Assembly (NCBI GenBank): GCA_001972305.1
Contig: BDDD01001763.1
Span: 42,985-106,984 of the forward strand
Reading direction: 5' to 3'
Length of the DNA stretch: 64,000 bases
Source of the DNA: Cephalotus follicularis
Taxonomy: Eukaryota; Streptophyta; Magnoliopsida; Oxalidales; Cephalotaceae
Positions within the stretch are counted from its first letter, which is position 1. Every line of letters starts with the position of its first letter. Made by a program: the position numbers and the translations under genes. Positions 1 to 11,093 of this stretch are shown here, piece by piece. A model generated the notes under the pieces. It was not told the DNA's origin. It saw only the letters and a list, made by a program, of their open reading frames with translations, and ran no database searches.

Positions 1-25
1 TCAAAAACCGCGGCAACGGCCCCTT
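1..25 (-). other. Primer-binding-site-like sequence (tRNA-Asp type)
   Basis: On the minus strand the bases read GGGGCCGTTGCCGCGG. This is close to TGGCGCCGTTGCCGGGGA, the primer site complementary to the 3' end of tRNA-Asp used by Athila and Tat elements. It lies directly after the putative LTR end. A few mismatches are present, as expected in an old copy. Confidence 0.5.
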
Positions 26-2042
26 TGCAAAATTTAATCAAATTTAAATAAATTGACTAAGCATCATAAATCAAATCTAAATTAAATTTTTTTTGTTTTT
101 TTTTTTTTTTACCAAACGAAATGAAACACAAAAGACGAAATTAAACACAATCAATTATATTAATCAAATAAAGACGAAATCACACACGAGATGCAATCAA
201 TAATTAAGGGGCACACACAAGGCAAAGGCAAATACAAAATAAATAAAAAAATATAGGCAAAGATGCAATTACATATTGATAAAATAAAAATAAAATAAAA
301 AACAAAAATAAAAATAAATAAATAAATAAAAAATAAAAACACAAAAAGATTGTTAATATTGAATCAAATTTATCCTTAGTAGTATTGGAAATTGTTAGAG
401 ATTGTAGTAACGTATTAGAAATTGTTTAAGATTGAATCTATTGTTCACGTAAAAAAAATGTTTTAAAATTTATAGCCGCAAGTGCACGGATCATGCAGTA
501 ACGGGTCGAACGCAGGGAAACGTTAAACTAGTTATAAATTATTCAACCTTGGCGAAGTATACCAAATTTGAGATAAACTATCAAAAACTTCTCATAATTA
601 TGCAAAAATAGTAAAACAATTGAAAACAGGTAGGAAATAAATTAAATAAAATAACAGACTAAAATAATTGAAAATAACAAAAAATAATACGTGCAAATTA
701 AAACTAATTAAAGCAATAAATAAAACTAAAGAAAATATATAATGGGAAATTGGTTTTAGGGTATAGAAACTCACCATAGATTGTATTGAACAATTCACTT
801 TAATTAAACGATCATACCTTGATAACCAACGGCAGCTAGCTCAATACAGAGTGCGACTGTGATGACAAATCGTATGAGTAGTCATGCTAGGTCTATACAG
901 AGTGTGGATTTTAATCAGACAAACCGTATGAGTAGTCATGCTAGGTCTATACGAAGTGTGTTCGGCGTGACAAACCGTATGAGTAGACTCCATTGATCGC
1001 GTTGAAAACCATTCATTCACCAACTTTCAACTTCACCGACAAGATGTTTGTGGATTATAATCAGACAGACAAAGTGTGTGTGAAGGCAAAAAAATTGAAG
1101 AACAAATAAAATATTCAAGGATTTTTATTTATGGAATTGAAATAATAACAATCTAGGTTTTGTTCTAACCCCAAAACCTTAAGAAACTAGCTACAAAACA
1201 TGAAGAAAACTAAACTAAAAATTGATAAAGAAAAGAAGAAGGGAGATCGGCCATGTCTTCTCCCTCCGTTTGTGTGCGGCTCTATGCCATATATATATAC
1301 ATATGTAACCGACCAGCAATTCATTATTATTATTTCTTTCTTTCTTTCTTTGGCGCATGTGCTGATATAAGGGCTTGTATTAATGCTGAGGTTGGTGAAT
1401 TGTGGGTTATTGGCGTTGAAGATTGGTGAATTACGGCTTGAAGACGTGGGATACTGTATTGTGCTGCTGACTTATGTGTTGATTTATGCATGGACTCGTG
1501 GCGCATGTGGTGTGAAGTGCACTGTTCTTTGAGGAATGCATGCATGCGACATCATGGAGGCTGATGTTGAAATGGACTGAAGATTTGATGCGCATGGTCT
1601 CGTGGCGTATGCATGCGCTGGGCGTTGCATGTTGCTATTGCATGAATTGCTGATTGGTGAAGAATGCATTCAATTTGCATTGATCAATAATAATGGCATA
1701 ATGGTAATATGTAATGTAATCCAAATGTGTCTTTCAACTGTATCTCTTTACTTGGACCTCGGAACATGTCGACCCAAGAATCAAAAGTGCACCAAATAAT
1801 TTTATGAACGCAATGAGTCCAATATTTGATATATTCCGGTAACTTCCAAAGGTTTCATAATTACCATTATGCCATTATCTCTTATTTTGACTCCAAAATT
1901 AACTTCTTAGCTCCATTTATTTATCTTTCACAGAATAAAGCCAAAAACCTGAAAATACAACAAAACATACCCGAGTAATCTGATCCAAGCATAAAAATAT
2001 AACAAATAGATCATTAAAAACCACACATTTTTATGCTAAACA
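26..2042 (-). repeat. LTR of the Athila/Tat-type fossil (longer copy)
   Basis: On the minus strand the repeat would begin TGTTTAGCATAAAAATG at 2042 and end TTTTGCA at 26, next to the primer-site-like sequence. The part from about 917 to 2040 is repeated at 3528-4670. The remaining part (26-916) is AT-rich, with homopolymer and TAAA-rich runs, and contains a GTGCACTTGCGG stretch (minus strand, near 477-490) of a kind I associate with LTRs of this clade. The left limit is inferred from the primer site because no second copy of that part is in the window. Confidence 0.5.
865..990. repeat. Short tandem-like repeats with core CGTATGAGTAG
   Basis: A core (C)CGTATGAGTAG with flanking GTCATGCTAGGTCTATAC recurs three times at about 50-bp spacing (near 871, 924 and 974). 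The second LTR copy (from 3528) carries two of these units. The repeat probably lies in the transcribed part of the LTR. No coding meaning is apparent. Confidence 0.6.
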
Positions 2043-2690
2043 AATACTCACATACTTAGACTTTGCTTGTCCTCAAGCAAACCAAATAGAAACCTAAAAA
2101 TATAAACACAAGCTCAAAAACAGAAAACATAAATAAAAATCTAACTCACTTTTGTAGGAATCACGATTGCATCTTTCGACCAGTTACTCTCAAACCAGTT
2201 GGCTTTAAGGAACTAGGTGTAGAACACCCCTAAGGTTTAATTACTCGAATCAAATAGGCTATAGACTAAGACAATTTTTTTTTCATTGGTGTATATATAT
2301 ATATATACACATATATTTGCAAGAACATCAATTCCTTTTCCTCCTCCTCCATAAAATCTTATGAAACTTTGAAAACACACAAAATCGGTCTTTTTATTCA
2401 TTTATCATTTTAATTTTTGCACAAAACTCCTACCTTGAGATGCATTCCTTTTCTTTTGAAAACAAAATTTTTATTATCTCCTATGGGGTTTTCTATTGTT
2501 TTTAAGCATATCAACACTTATTCCTACTTTCAAAATTAAAATGAACTTTGGTCTAAAACCCCCCATACTTAAATTTTGCATTGTCCTTGATGCAATGAAA
2601 ACAACTATAGATATAAAAATGAAGGCTCAACAAATATATGAAACAATGCAATCAAATAAAAACAATAGGGGTAGGTATTACCAGATATGA
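2043..2690 (-). other. 3' noncoding tail of the Athila/Tat-type fossil with polypurine-like tracts
   Basis: On the minus strand this AT-rich stretch contains AAGTATGGGGGG near 2565 and AAGTCTAAGTATGTGAG just before the LTR, both in the style of the purine-rich tract that precedes the 3' LTR in this clade. A perfect 8-bp inverted repeat, TTTGCTTG-TCCT-CAAGCAAA, lies at 2062-2081. There is a (TA)n run near 2291-2310. No protein-coding content is seen. Confidence 0.5.
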
Positions 2691-3644
2691 TCATGGAGGC
2701 TCGAAATAACGAGTCTCCTCCACCGATACAGCTATAAATTTGAGAAATATTTGCGTTCGCTGCCCGTTCTCCTTCAATGCGCCTCCAATACATGTCATAG
2801 CAAACTCAAAAATACCACGTGAAAGCATAGTTTGAACAATATAAACATCATCCCAATGAGATTGCCACCAATAAAAACCACCAAAAGAACCATAAATTTT
2901 AGAAAAAAATTCAACAGTAAAACAATCATCCCAATAGGATTTCCACCAGTAAAAACAATGAAGAGAACACGAATAATCACGGCCAACCAACCAATCACAC
3001 ACATGGTCCATACGAATGCACACCCTCCATCCTATTTGATCTTTAGTAAAGAAAAAGTTATTTTTGAGCATGGTGTGAGGGTAGGATGATGTGCTAAGTT
3101 TGTGAGTGAAATGGGACAGATTGTCCCATTGAACGTCCAAAATCAAATCAACGTCCCCATCGTCCAACCAACTTAGAATTTCCTTTTGTGTGACTTCCAA
3201 TTCCTCGAACTCTCTCAAACATTCCATGAAGTTGTTCTCAAAATCTACTTCAAAGTACGTTTTGTCAGACGTAGCGATTTTGTGTGTGTAATGCGATAGA
3301 TGATCCCATTCGCTATTCAATTTTGGCTCATTGAGCTTATTTTCCAACCACATTAACGCTTCCTCATTTTCTAGCCACGTCAATCTATCCTTTTGGTTAG
3401 CTTCCTGTACCTCGAATTCTCTCCTAAAATTGCGATCAAAGTCGATATTAAAATACGAATCAAGGGTATCAGGAATCGAGCGAATCACGTAGACATCATC
3501 TAAGTAAGATTGATGCTTTCCCGATCGGATTTTAATCAGACAAACCGTATGAGTAGTCATGCTAGGTGTATACGAAGTGTGTTCGGCGTGACAAACCGTA
3601 TGAGTAGACTCTATTGATCGCGTTGAAAACCATTCATTCACCAA
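2691..3644 (-). pseudogene. Open frame inside the Athila/Tat-type fossil, with a tandem protein repeat
   Basis: This 317-codon frame is the longest open stretch between the two LTR copies. Its first 39 or so codons lie in the LTR, so the true start is unclear. Residues of about 64-129 and 130-188 look like two diverged copies of one unit, each with YF-x2-DF, a QK-(D/E)-x-L-x-WL core and WD-x-LSH-x-THK. Further on, the pattern FYWW-x-S-x-WDD occurs twice. No retroviral domain (protease DTG, YxDD, DDE) is present. I do not recognise the protein. It could be a remnant of an accessory frame of the element, or a frame held open by chance through repeat expansion. Confidence 0.4.
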
Positions 3645-4670
3645 CTTTCAACTTCACTGACAAGATATTTGTGGATTTTAATCAGACAGACAAAGTGTGT
3701 GTGAAGGCAGAAAAATTGAAGAACAAATAAAATATTCAAGGATTTTTATTGATGGAATTGAAACAATAACAATCTAGGTTTTGTTCTAACCCCAAAACCT
3801 TAAGAAACTAGCTACAAAACATGAAGAAAAATAAACTAAAAATTGATAAAGAAAAGAAGAAGGGAGATCGACCATGTCTTCTTCCTCCGTTTGTGTGCTG
3901 CTCTATGCCATATATATATATATATAACCGACCAACAATTCATTATTATTATTTTTTTCTTTCTTTGTTTGGCGCATGTGCTGATATAAGGGCTTGTATT
4001 AATGCTGAGGTTGGTGAATTGTGGGTTGTTGGCGTTGAAGATTGGTGAATTGCGGCTTGAAGACGTGGGCTGCTGCATTGTGCTGCTGACTTATGTGTTG
4101 ATTTATGCATGGACTCGTGGCGCATGTGACGTGAAGTGCACTGTTCTTTGAGGAATGCATAGAATGCATGCATGCGACATCATGGAGGTTGATGTTGAAA
4201 TGGACTGAAGACTTGATGCGCATGGTCTCGTGGCATATGCATGCGCTGGGCGTTGCATGTTGCTGATTGCATGAATTGCTGATTGGTGAAGAATGTATTC
4301 AATTTGCATTGATCAATAGTAATGGCATAATGGTAATATGTAATGTAATCCAAATGTGTCTTTCAATTGTATCTCTTTGCTTGGACCTCGGAACATGTCA
4401 ACCCGAGAATCAAAAGTGCACCAAATAATTTTATGAACGCAATGAGTCCAATATTTGATATATTTCGGTAACTTCCAAAGGTTTCATAATTACCATTATG
4501 CCATTATCTCTTATTTTGACTCCAAAATTAACTTCTTAGCTCCATTTATTTCTCTTTCAAAGAATTAAACCAAAAACCTGAAAATATAGCAAAACATACC
4601 CGAGTAATCTGATCCAAGCATAAAAATATAACAAATAGATCATTAAAAACCACACATTTTTATGCTAAAT
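3528..4670 (-). repeat. LTR of the Athila/Tat-type fossil (partial copy)
   Basis: This matches 917-2040 closely, including the run from TTTTAATCAGACAAACCG through the pyrimidine-rich and (TA)n part to TTTTTATGCTAAA. Small length differences occur in the simple-sequence parts. On the minus strand it is the upstream LTR. It lacks the part equivalent to 26-916, so the LTR and the adjoining internal region were probably joined by a deletion. Confidence 0.65.
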
Positions 4671-5144
4671 AATGGCGCCTGCAAGATTCCCTATCAGTTG
4701 TAACATGTGATTTTTGTCACATGTAACATAACAGGGCGCGATCCAGTCAGCTGCCTTTCCCTGGCAGTTGGCTGCCAAGTGTCACGACAGTTGGGAAGTC
4801 GGTTGGTTCCTCACGCCAGTCAACTGCCTTTCCCTTTAGTCCAACAGTCGGCTGGTATATTGCACCAGTCGGCTGTCCAAGCCAAAATCTCCACAATTAT
4901 ACTTAGAATCACTCTTTTAAAAGTTATAAGTTAACTTGAATTCAAGATATCAACCAGGAAATTTGCCTTTTATTAATTCATGGTAAAGGTTACATCGAGG
5001 ATTACATTAGTACATGAAATTGAACTTTCGGGCGTTACAGTATTGTACTAGCATGAAATAAATATGTACCTATCGGTTAAAGTATGGAACGTATGCATGT
5101 ATAGTCGGGATTTTGGAATGAGTATCGGAGAGATGATGAATTGA

Positions 5145-5153
5145 CTATATAAG
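5145..5153 (+). promoter_or_regulatory. TATA box of the LTR block
   Basis: CTATATAAG is followed within about 40 bp by a long pyrimidine-rich leader (CTCTCTCTAC and similar), the usual layout of a plant LTR core promoter on the plus strand. Confidence 0.5.
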
Positions 5154-5651
5154 TCAATTTCTCATCATTTTCTCTCATTTTCACTCCATCTTCCTCTCTC
5201 TCTACACTTCTCCTCTCTCCCTAGCTGAGTAATCTCTGTAGCAGCTCCGGATTAGCTTCCTCCGTCAACAAAGATAGCATTTGCAAGTGATATCATACCA
5301 ATTGAACAAGAAAAGAGTGGGTTCTTGGAAATTTTTGGCCTTAGATCGATTGCTGCTCAATTGTTGAAGCTGCTATTATAGGTAGGACTTCTTACTTGAA
5401 TTACCTACAGCTTGTATTAATTGATTGATTGAATTGCATAATTGAATGAGTGGAATTGTAGGTTTTAGGGTTTTGATTTAATCCTTGACCTAATTGATAT
5501 AGAGAATGATAGAAATTGTAAATTCAAGGTTGTAACTTGTTTTACTAACCTTGAATGGTTGTTTTTAACACTTGGTTTTCAAAGAATGGGTTTTAATGGG
5601 TTTTTGACCTGAGATTTGGCTATTTTTCTGCATAAAATTGAACCTGCCCAG

Positions 5652-5996
5652 CAAAGACATCGATCCCTAGCCCATGAACATCGATGTATTTTGCTTGAAA
5701 TGCCGCATCCTTTTTTTCTACAGCAAAGACATCGATGTCTTTCAAAGACATCGACTTCTTTGCCCAGGATTTCTCTTTTTGAAGAAGACATCGATGCTGA
5801 ACATCGATGCGCATTTACAGGCTATTTTTAATGAAACGCGTCAACGCCTTTTCCCAAAGACATCGACGTCTTTAAGCCAGATTTTTATACAAATAGAGAA
5901 AGACATCGATGTCTTTCAAAGACATCGATGTCCTTCTACAGTTTTAAAGAATTGCTTGAAACGCATCGATGTCTTTCGTCAAAGACATCGACGCCG
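5652..5996. repeat. Cluster of AAAGACATCGATGTCTTT palindromes
   Basis: About a dozen full or partial copies of the perfect 18-bp palindrome AAAGACATCGATGTCTTT occur in about 345 bp at irregular spacing. Some carry CATCGACG variants, and some are adjacent copies sharing bases (5734-5752 and 5909-5930). Translated, the repeats give DIDVF- or RHRCL-like peptides in several frames, an artefact of the repeat. The cluster lies downstream of the TATA box of the LTR block. Confidence 0.85.
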
Positions 5997-7401
5997 ATAA
6001 TGCAGAATGGAATTTTAACATTGTTAAAGCTGGTTTTCAACTCCTTTTCACATTGCTGCTTGACCAGAGCCTCACTTGAGGTATTCAAGCATTTGAAACA
6101 TAGTTTTCTATGGTTTTCAAAGATTGGATTGATAAAATGATAAAGTGATGGAGTGATCCATAGGCGACGATCCAGTGACTTTTAGAATCTGGATAGACAT
6201 TCCTTTCTATCTCGGTGATTCGATTGTCACCGTCTATTGGCTACTGATTGATTGATTGATTGATTGAGCTATAAGTGTTGTGAGTCTAAGTTCAGAACGT
6301 CGGACGCTCATTCCCATTTCTCCATTAGACATCACCACTTATCGGCATTGTACTGATAGATTGATTGATTGTATTGTATGGATCCTATAGAGTGACCTTA
6401 TGACCCGCATTGGCATGTTAGGTTGTCGACTTTGTCCCATATTTCGTCGATCATGTAATTTATTTTATTGATCTGCTGACGAGCAATACTATTACTGATT
6501 GACGATTGATGGTCCCAGAGGGTTGTAGCTCCCTAACGGTATAGTAGCTCCCTCATGGTTGTAGCTCATCGATACTGTATTGACCCATCCATAGGCTGGA
6601 AGACCTATGAGTCCCAAACCTGATCAGTTTGAGACAAATGGGTAGATCTCCCACCCTTTTCGAATGACTACCTTCCGTGGAATTGATCATTGCTACTGAT
6701 TGACATTGTACTGACCGAGGTCGCATGCTCTATAGGATTTGATTGATTGATTGGGTGTTTGATGCAACAACTCTGAGTGTCTGCTATTGATTGATTGTTA
6801 TAGATCCTATCTGTATGCTCTATTATGGGCCAGTGAGATACGGATAGTAGATCGCCAATTGTATTCATGCATTTGCCATATCATGCATTGATATTGTACA
6901 CCGCACATTATATTGTATAAACTGTCAACAATATTGCACATTGTACATGCATACATGCTGCATGGGGTTTCTGCTTAGCCTTGTGGCTAACCCCATCCTT
7001 CAGGGTGGGGCTGTGTTGTACTTTTATGTGTAGCATAGGTAGGGCAGCAGGTAGCAGCAGACAGAAGGATTAAAATTTTGGTGCGACCACATGATCGTTT
7101 GGATGTGACAGAGCTGCCTTACAGATTGTACCGATGAGACTGAAGACTAGTGTTGTATGGAAATGTATCAGAATGAAATGACTGACATGGTATTGTAACT
7201 GAATAAGTGTTGTATTATAATGACTAGTACTGTACCGTATTGTATCGCATGAATGAATATTTGTACTGTATCTTCCACATATGACATGTATTGAAAAGTT
7301 TTAAGTTTTTCGCATTTTTATATTGCTAGTCCCGACCACTGTATTGTATATTGGATTGAGAGTAATGCTACGTGTCTGTTCTGTGGGCACGGGGTGTTAC
7401 A

Positions 7402-8217
7402 ATAGGAGAGCTCAACTTCTTCCTTGTACTTTAAATCAAACAACTCAAGGAAGGCATATTCAGCAGCTAATTCAAATACATAAAATATCTACTCAAACGA
7501 TTTCTGATGGAAAGTGCCAAGAAAAACAAAACTCTTATGAGCACAACAACAAGGTTAGAGAAGGATGAGCAAGGTAAAAGTGTTGATCAAAAACTCTATA
7601 GGAGTATGATAGGCTCATTACTTTATCTTACCTATATTGTTTAGGGTGTGTCTTTGTACTCGTTTTCAAGCATATCCTAAAGAATCACATTTGGATGTCA
7701 TAAAACGTATTTTTAAATATCCAAAATATACGCCTACATTAAGCCTTTAGTATCCTCGAGAATCTACATTTGATTTACACACATACTCAGATGCTAATTT
7801 CGGTGGCTATAAGGTAGATCGTAAGAGTACTAGTGGCACTTGCCAATTTCTAGGCAATACGCTTATATCTTGGTTTAGCAAAAAAAAAAACAAAATTCAG
7901 TAGCACTATCCACTACCGAAGCCAAGTATATTGTGGCCAGAAGTTGTTGTGCACAAGCACTTTGGATGAAACAACAACTTTTGGATTATGGTTTTAATTT
8001 TCATAATGTGCCTATAAAGTGTGACAATATTAGTACTATTTGCTTAGCTAAAAATTTGGTGCATCATTATAGAACAAACCATATAGACATCAAATTTCAT
8101 ATCATAAGAGATCGCATTGAAAAATGAGATGTCGTTTTAATGTTTGTACCTACGCAAGATCAAATTGCGGACATCTTCACCAAGCCCCCTGATGAACAAA
8201 CGTTCTTAATCTTGTAA
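7402..8217 (+). pseudogene. Sirevirus reverse transcriptase (3' part) and RNase H remnant
   Basis: Recognisable pieces in order are IGELNFFL and QIKQTTQG of the reverse transcriptase, LYRSMIGSLLYLT at its end, then RNase H pieces LSTTEAKYI, CCAQALWMKQQLLDYG, NHIDIKFHIIRDRIEK and finally ADIFTKP. These are standard landmarks at the end of Ty1/copia pol, and the wording is closest to SIRE-type elements. In the living element this enzyme copies element RNA into DNA in virus-like particles. This copy is heavily broken and starts abruptly at the LTR boundary. Confidence 0.8.
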
Positions 8218-8927
8218 GGGCATTGAGTTTATGTGATATTGATTAAATGTTCATATGTGATATCTATTATTTGTTTAAATGTGTTTTGATTGTTATTTGA
8301 TTGATGATGTTGTGATTATTCATACTTGTTACATGCATCATGTACATTGTGCATCAATAAGCTCTTTTTAGTTTTGGGTTTGAGAAATGTGCAAGAGAGA
8401 GAAATTTTAAATGTGCTTTGAAAAATCTTTCATAAAATTTTGGTTATGTTTATGAAACTCTTTGTCTTCAAGCAAGTGTTAATCGACACCTGTAATGGAC
8501 ACAAAAAATTTGAGATTAAACCTTTAAGAACACAAATTTTGAGCATAAAAGATCAAAACTACAATTTTTGGATATAAACTAATGTTTTGTTGTCAAATTT
8601 GACTTTTTCTGCAAATTGCAGACTAAGTGTTGATGCCTAGAATCTAAGCGCTAGCGGTTTGTAAGTGTTCTTCAAAATCACAAAATCTCCAAGTTAAGCG
8701 CCGACTCATTGAGTAAAGCGTCATCGTTTAGGTCGCGTTTTTACACTTAAAGCGTCGTCTATTTACTTAATTTCAAAACCCTAACTTTTATCTAAAATAA
8801 AATCCTATCGATTTCTCTCACAAATATCACTGAAAATAAAATAATCAATCAAAATCTTCCTAAAACTCCAATTTGCATCATAATACTGCATCAAATCATC
8901 ATTTCCTTCAAGTTTCAAGCATTATCA
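8218..8927 (+). other. Noncoding gap between Sirevirus pol and envelope-like gene
   Basis: No gene is visible in this 0.7-kb AT-rich stretch. It holds a small cluster of motifs related to AAGCGTCGACGCTT between 8635 and 8760 (for example AAAGCGTCATCG and AAAGCGTCGTC), and then a leader-like AT-rich part before the first ATG of the envelope-like gene at 8928. Confidence 0.6.
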
Positions 8928-9879
8928 ATGGCAATGACTAAGAGACCTAATATGGAGGAAGAGGGAACTTCAAGGGGAAGAGGAAATCGATCAAGGAGGG
9001 TACCAATGGTAGAAAGACCAGTGCCACAAGTTAAGGTTGCTCCTCATGAGTTAAGGTATCCTCAAGCCTATTTTGATAGAAGAATTTTGGTTGGGAAAAT
9101 CCTAGATTTTGATTTTTGCACTTTGAAAGGTTTTCGATTGTTGATTGGATAAATAATGTTGGTTTACCACCTTTTTTCATAATTAATCTACCACACTATC
9201 TGGATTTAATGAAGGAATACTATGCTCATGATATGCTTAATAGTAGAGTGGTGATTAGCACTAATGTCAAAGGAATTCAAATAGAGTTGACCTCTAGGAT
9301 TCTTCTTGCGGATGGTACTACGAGTTGGTAGAAGAGGATGGCTTTGTCTAAGAGGATTGTAGCGGAGAAGATTTTTTCTAAGAACTTGAACTTGAACTAC
9401 CGCTTTCTTCATCGTACCGTGCCTACTAACATCCTTCCAAAAGCCGGTGGCTTTGATGAGGTCACTCACGTGGAAGCTTTCACTATTTTCCACATCATTA
9501 CGGGAAGAAAGATTAATGTGTCATTGCTTATTCTAAGGCACATGACGACCATGCGAAACAAAGAAAAGGCTTGAATCGCATATGGTAATATTGTGACCAA
9601 AATTCTTCAACATTTTTTAGTCTCTTTGGAAGGCAAAGTTCATCACGCTCTTCAACCGGCCAACACACTTGGAAGAGGAACTCTTGGTAGAATGTGTTTC
9701 AACAAGCATAAAAGTATTGGACATTGGTGTAATAACCGCAATTTCAGTTAATGTATATTATAACCCTTGATGAATAAAATATACTTTTGAGATTACATGT
9801 TACGTTATTGCTTGAATAGAATGAAATTTGGAATAAATTATTAGATGAAAAATTAAAGAAGTAAATTCTGGTGCTAAAC

Positions 9880-10012
9880 CGCTGATGCCTAACACCATAC
9901 CGTCGACGCTTTGAGCCCAGACATGTGTACAAAACGCGCAGTTGAAGGTTGAGTTATGACGAACAAACCGTCGACGCCAGAGAGAAAACCGTCGACGCTT
10001 TGCGCGGTGTCA
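9880..10012. repeat. CGTCGACGCTTT palindrome cluster 1 in solo LTR A
   Basis: At least four related motifs (CCGCTGATGCC, CCGTCGACGCTTTG, CCGTCGACGCC, CCGTCGACGCTTTG) occur in 130 bp, all centred on a self-complementary CGTCGACG core. The matching cluster in solo LTR B lies at 29026-29155. Confidence 0.8.
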
Positions 10013-10927
10013 GGAATGTGATACACACCTATTAGAACAGAGCAGTGGCGCCAAATGGGTTCCATGCGAGCTAAGGGTGCTGTAAACATGTCAATGCACA
10101 CCAGAAACCTTCACCAGCTGGGTAACATTCAAGGATAGAGCCTTGCATGTGATCTGAACCTGCAACCTACAATCACAGCAGAAAAAGTAAGAGAAAACAA
10201 AGAAAAGAAGGCATGCATGAGAGAGAGAGAGGGATGGGTGCTGTAAAAAATTGAGTTAATGGAATCTGATGAATTCCTAAACTTTTGACCCTTATATCAA
10301 CAATGAGAGATTGAATGAGAGTGTTAGAAAACACTGAGGATAGAGGAGAACTTGTTGGAGAATTTTTGGAGCTGCATGTTGAGGAGTAGAGTGTTCAAAG
10401 AGACTTGGAAGCTTTGATTTCTCCTGGTAAGTCCCTAATCCGAATCCATTGTCATGGTTATTAGGATGATAGTTAAGTTACTGAATCTAAGTATAATAAC
10501 CACTGTCAACCAGATTTAAGAGTTAACAAGTTAAATTGAGATAGAAATGATAAATGGTTCAATAAGAGTTGAATCTAGGAACTAATAGTGATAAGCTATG
10601 GTTCAAGTTATAAGTTGTTATCATGGTTAGATAACTGAATAAATTTACTGGTATTAATGTATAAACCTATAAACATGCAATTGTTTAGGCTAATCTCTGC
10701 AAATTGGAAGATTAAGTTGGAGGTTGAAGAACTTGGACTCAAAGAGAGAAATAAATTCAATTTGATTTCGGGATTGCTTTTAAGGTAGGGGTTTTGACAT
10801 GTTTTTGAATATATAACATGTATAATGTGTAGTGATGGTTAATATATGATTGCATGATTGAATTGGACTGAGATTGAATGAAAATTGTGCATGCCCTATT
10901 TTGATATTGCTCCTGGAAATTGTTAGG

Positions 10928-11093
10928 AACGCCAGAACCGCCGACGCTTAGGTTTAGACAGTTGACGCTTTGGTGCGAAAATGGCATGCTAAGGCTTAGA
11001 ATGTCGGCGCTTACGCTTTGATCGTGTATCCAGTGTCAACGCTTAGTCCACAACCGTCGACGCTTAAGTAGAAACTATCGACGCTTTAGAACA
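10928..11093. repeat. CGTCGACGCTTT palindrome cluster 2 in solo LTR A
   Basis: Seven or so motifs of the form (C/T)CGACGCTTA or GTCGACGCTT with point variants occur between 10928 and 11093. The equivalent part of solo LTR B is 30065-30232. Both clusters flank the putative start region of the LTR transcript. Confidence 0.8.

Larger units (their letters stand above)
1..4670 (-). mobile_element. Ty3/gypsy LTR retrotransposon fossil, Athila/Tat-type, LTR-internal-LTR-PBS order
   Basis: Read on the minus strand, the order is a partial LTR (4670 to 3528), a short internal region with one open frame, a 3' noncoding tail, a second longer LTR (2042 to 26), and a sequence resembling a primer-binding site for tRNA-Asp. 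The two LTR copies match over about 1.1 kb. No gag, protease, reverse transcriptase or integrase is visible between them. An LTR followed on both sides by internal sequence suggests a tandem chain made by unequal recombination, with the next unit lying left of the window. The lineage call rests on the primer site and on the 3' tail style, not on a polymerase domain, so it is an inference. The element is a broken fossil. Confidence 0.6.
4699..7401 (+). repeat. Ty3/gypsy-type LTR block (TGTAAC...GTTACA)
   Basis: The block starts TGTAACATGTGA and ends CACGGGGTGTTACA, the inverted terminal bases usual for Ty3 chromovirus LTRs. Inside are a TATA box, a CT-rich leader, a cluster of 18-bp palindromes and TGATTGATTG-rich sequence. 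Its right edge sits inside the reverse transcriptase region of a Sirevirus fossil. The left flank does not match that fossil and no target duplication is visible, so either the left side was rearranged or the true start lies elsewhere. A second GGGCGTTACA at 5029-5038 might be another LTR end. A hairpin with an 8-bp stem (ACATGTGA/TCACATGT) lies at 4703-4724. Confidence 0.45.

Noticed and set aside
1-25. tRNA gene fragment
   Set aside because: The similarity to the tRNA-Asp 3' end is what a primer-binding site shows. No cloverleaf could be made with the flanking bases.
4703-4724. Hairpin as a transcription terminator
   Set aside because: Hairpin-type intrinsic terminators are bacterial. This is plant nuclear DNA, and the stem is only 8 bp.
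5652-5996. CRISPR-like array
   Set aside because: Spacing is irregular, units are degenerate and partly adjacent, there are no cas genes, and the context is a plant LTR.
5616-6000. Overlapping open frames encoding repeated DIDVF- or RHRCL-like peptides on both strands
   Set aside because: They are the palindrome AAAGACATCGATGTCTTT read in different frames. A self-complementary repeat opens frames on both strands without coding meaning.
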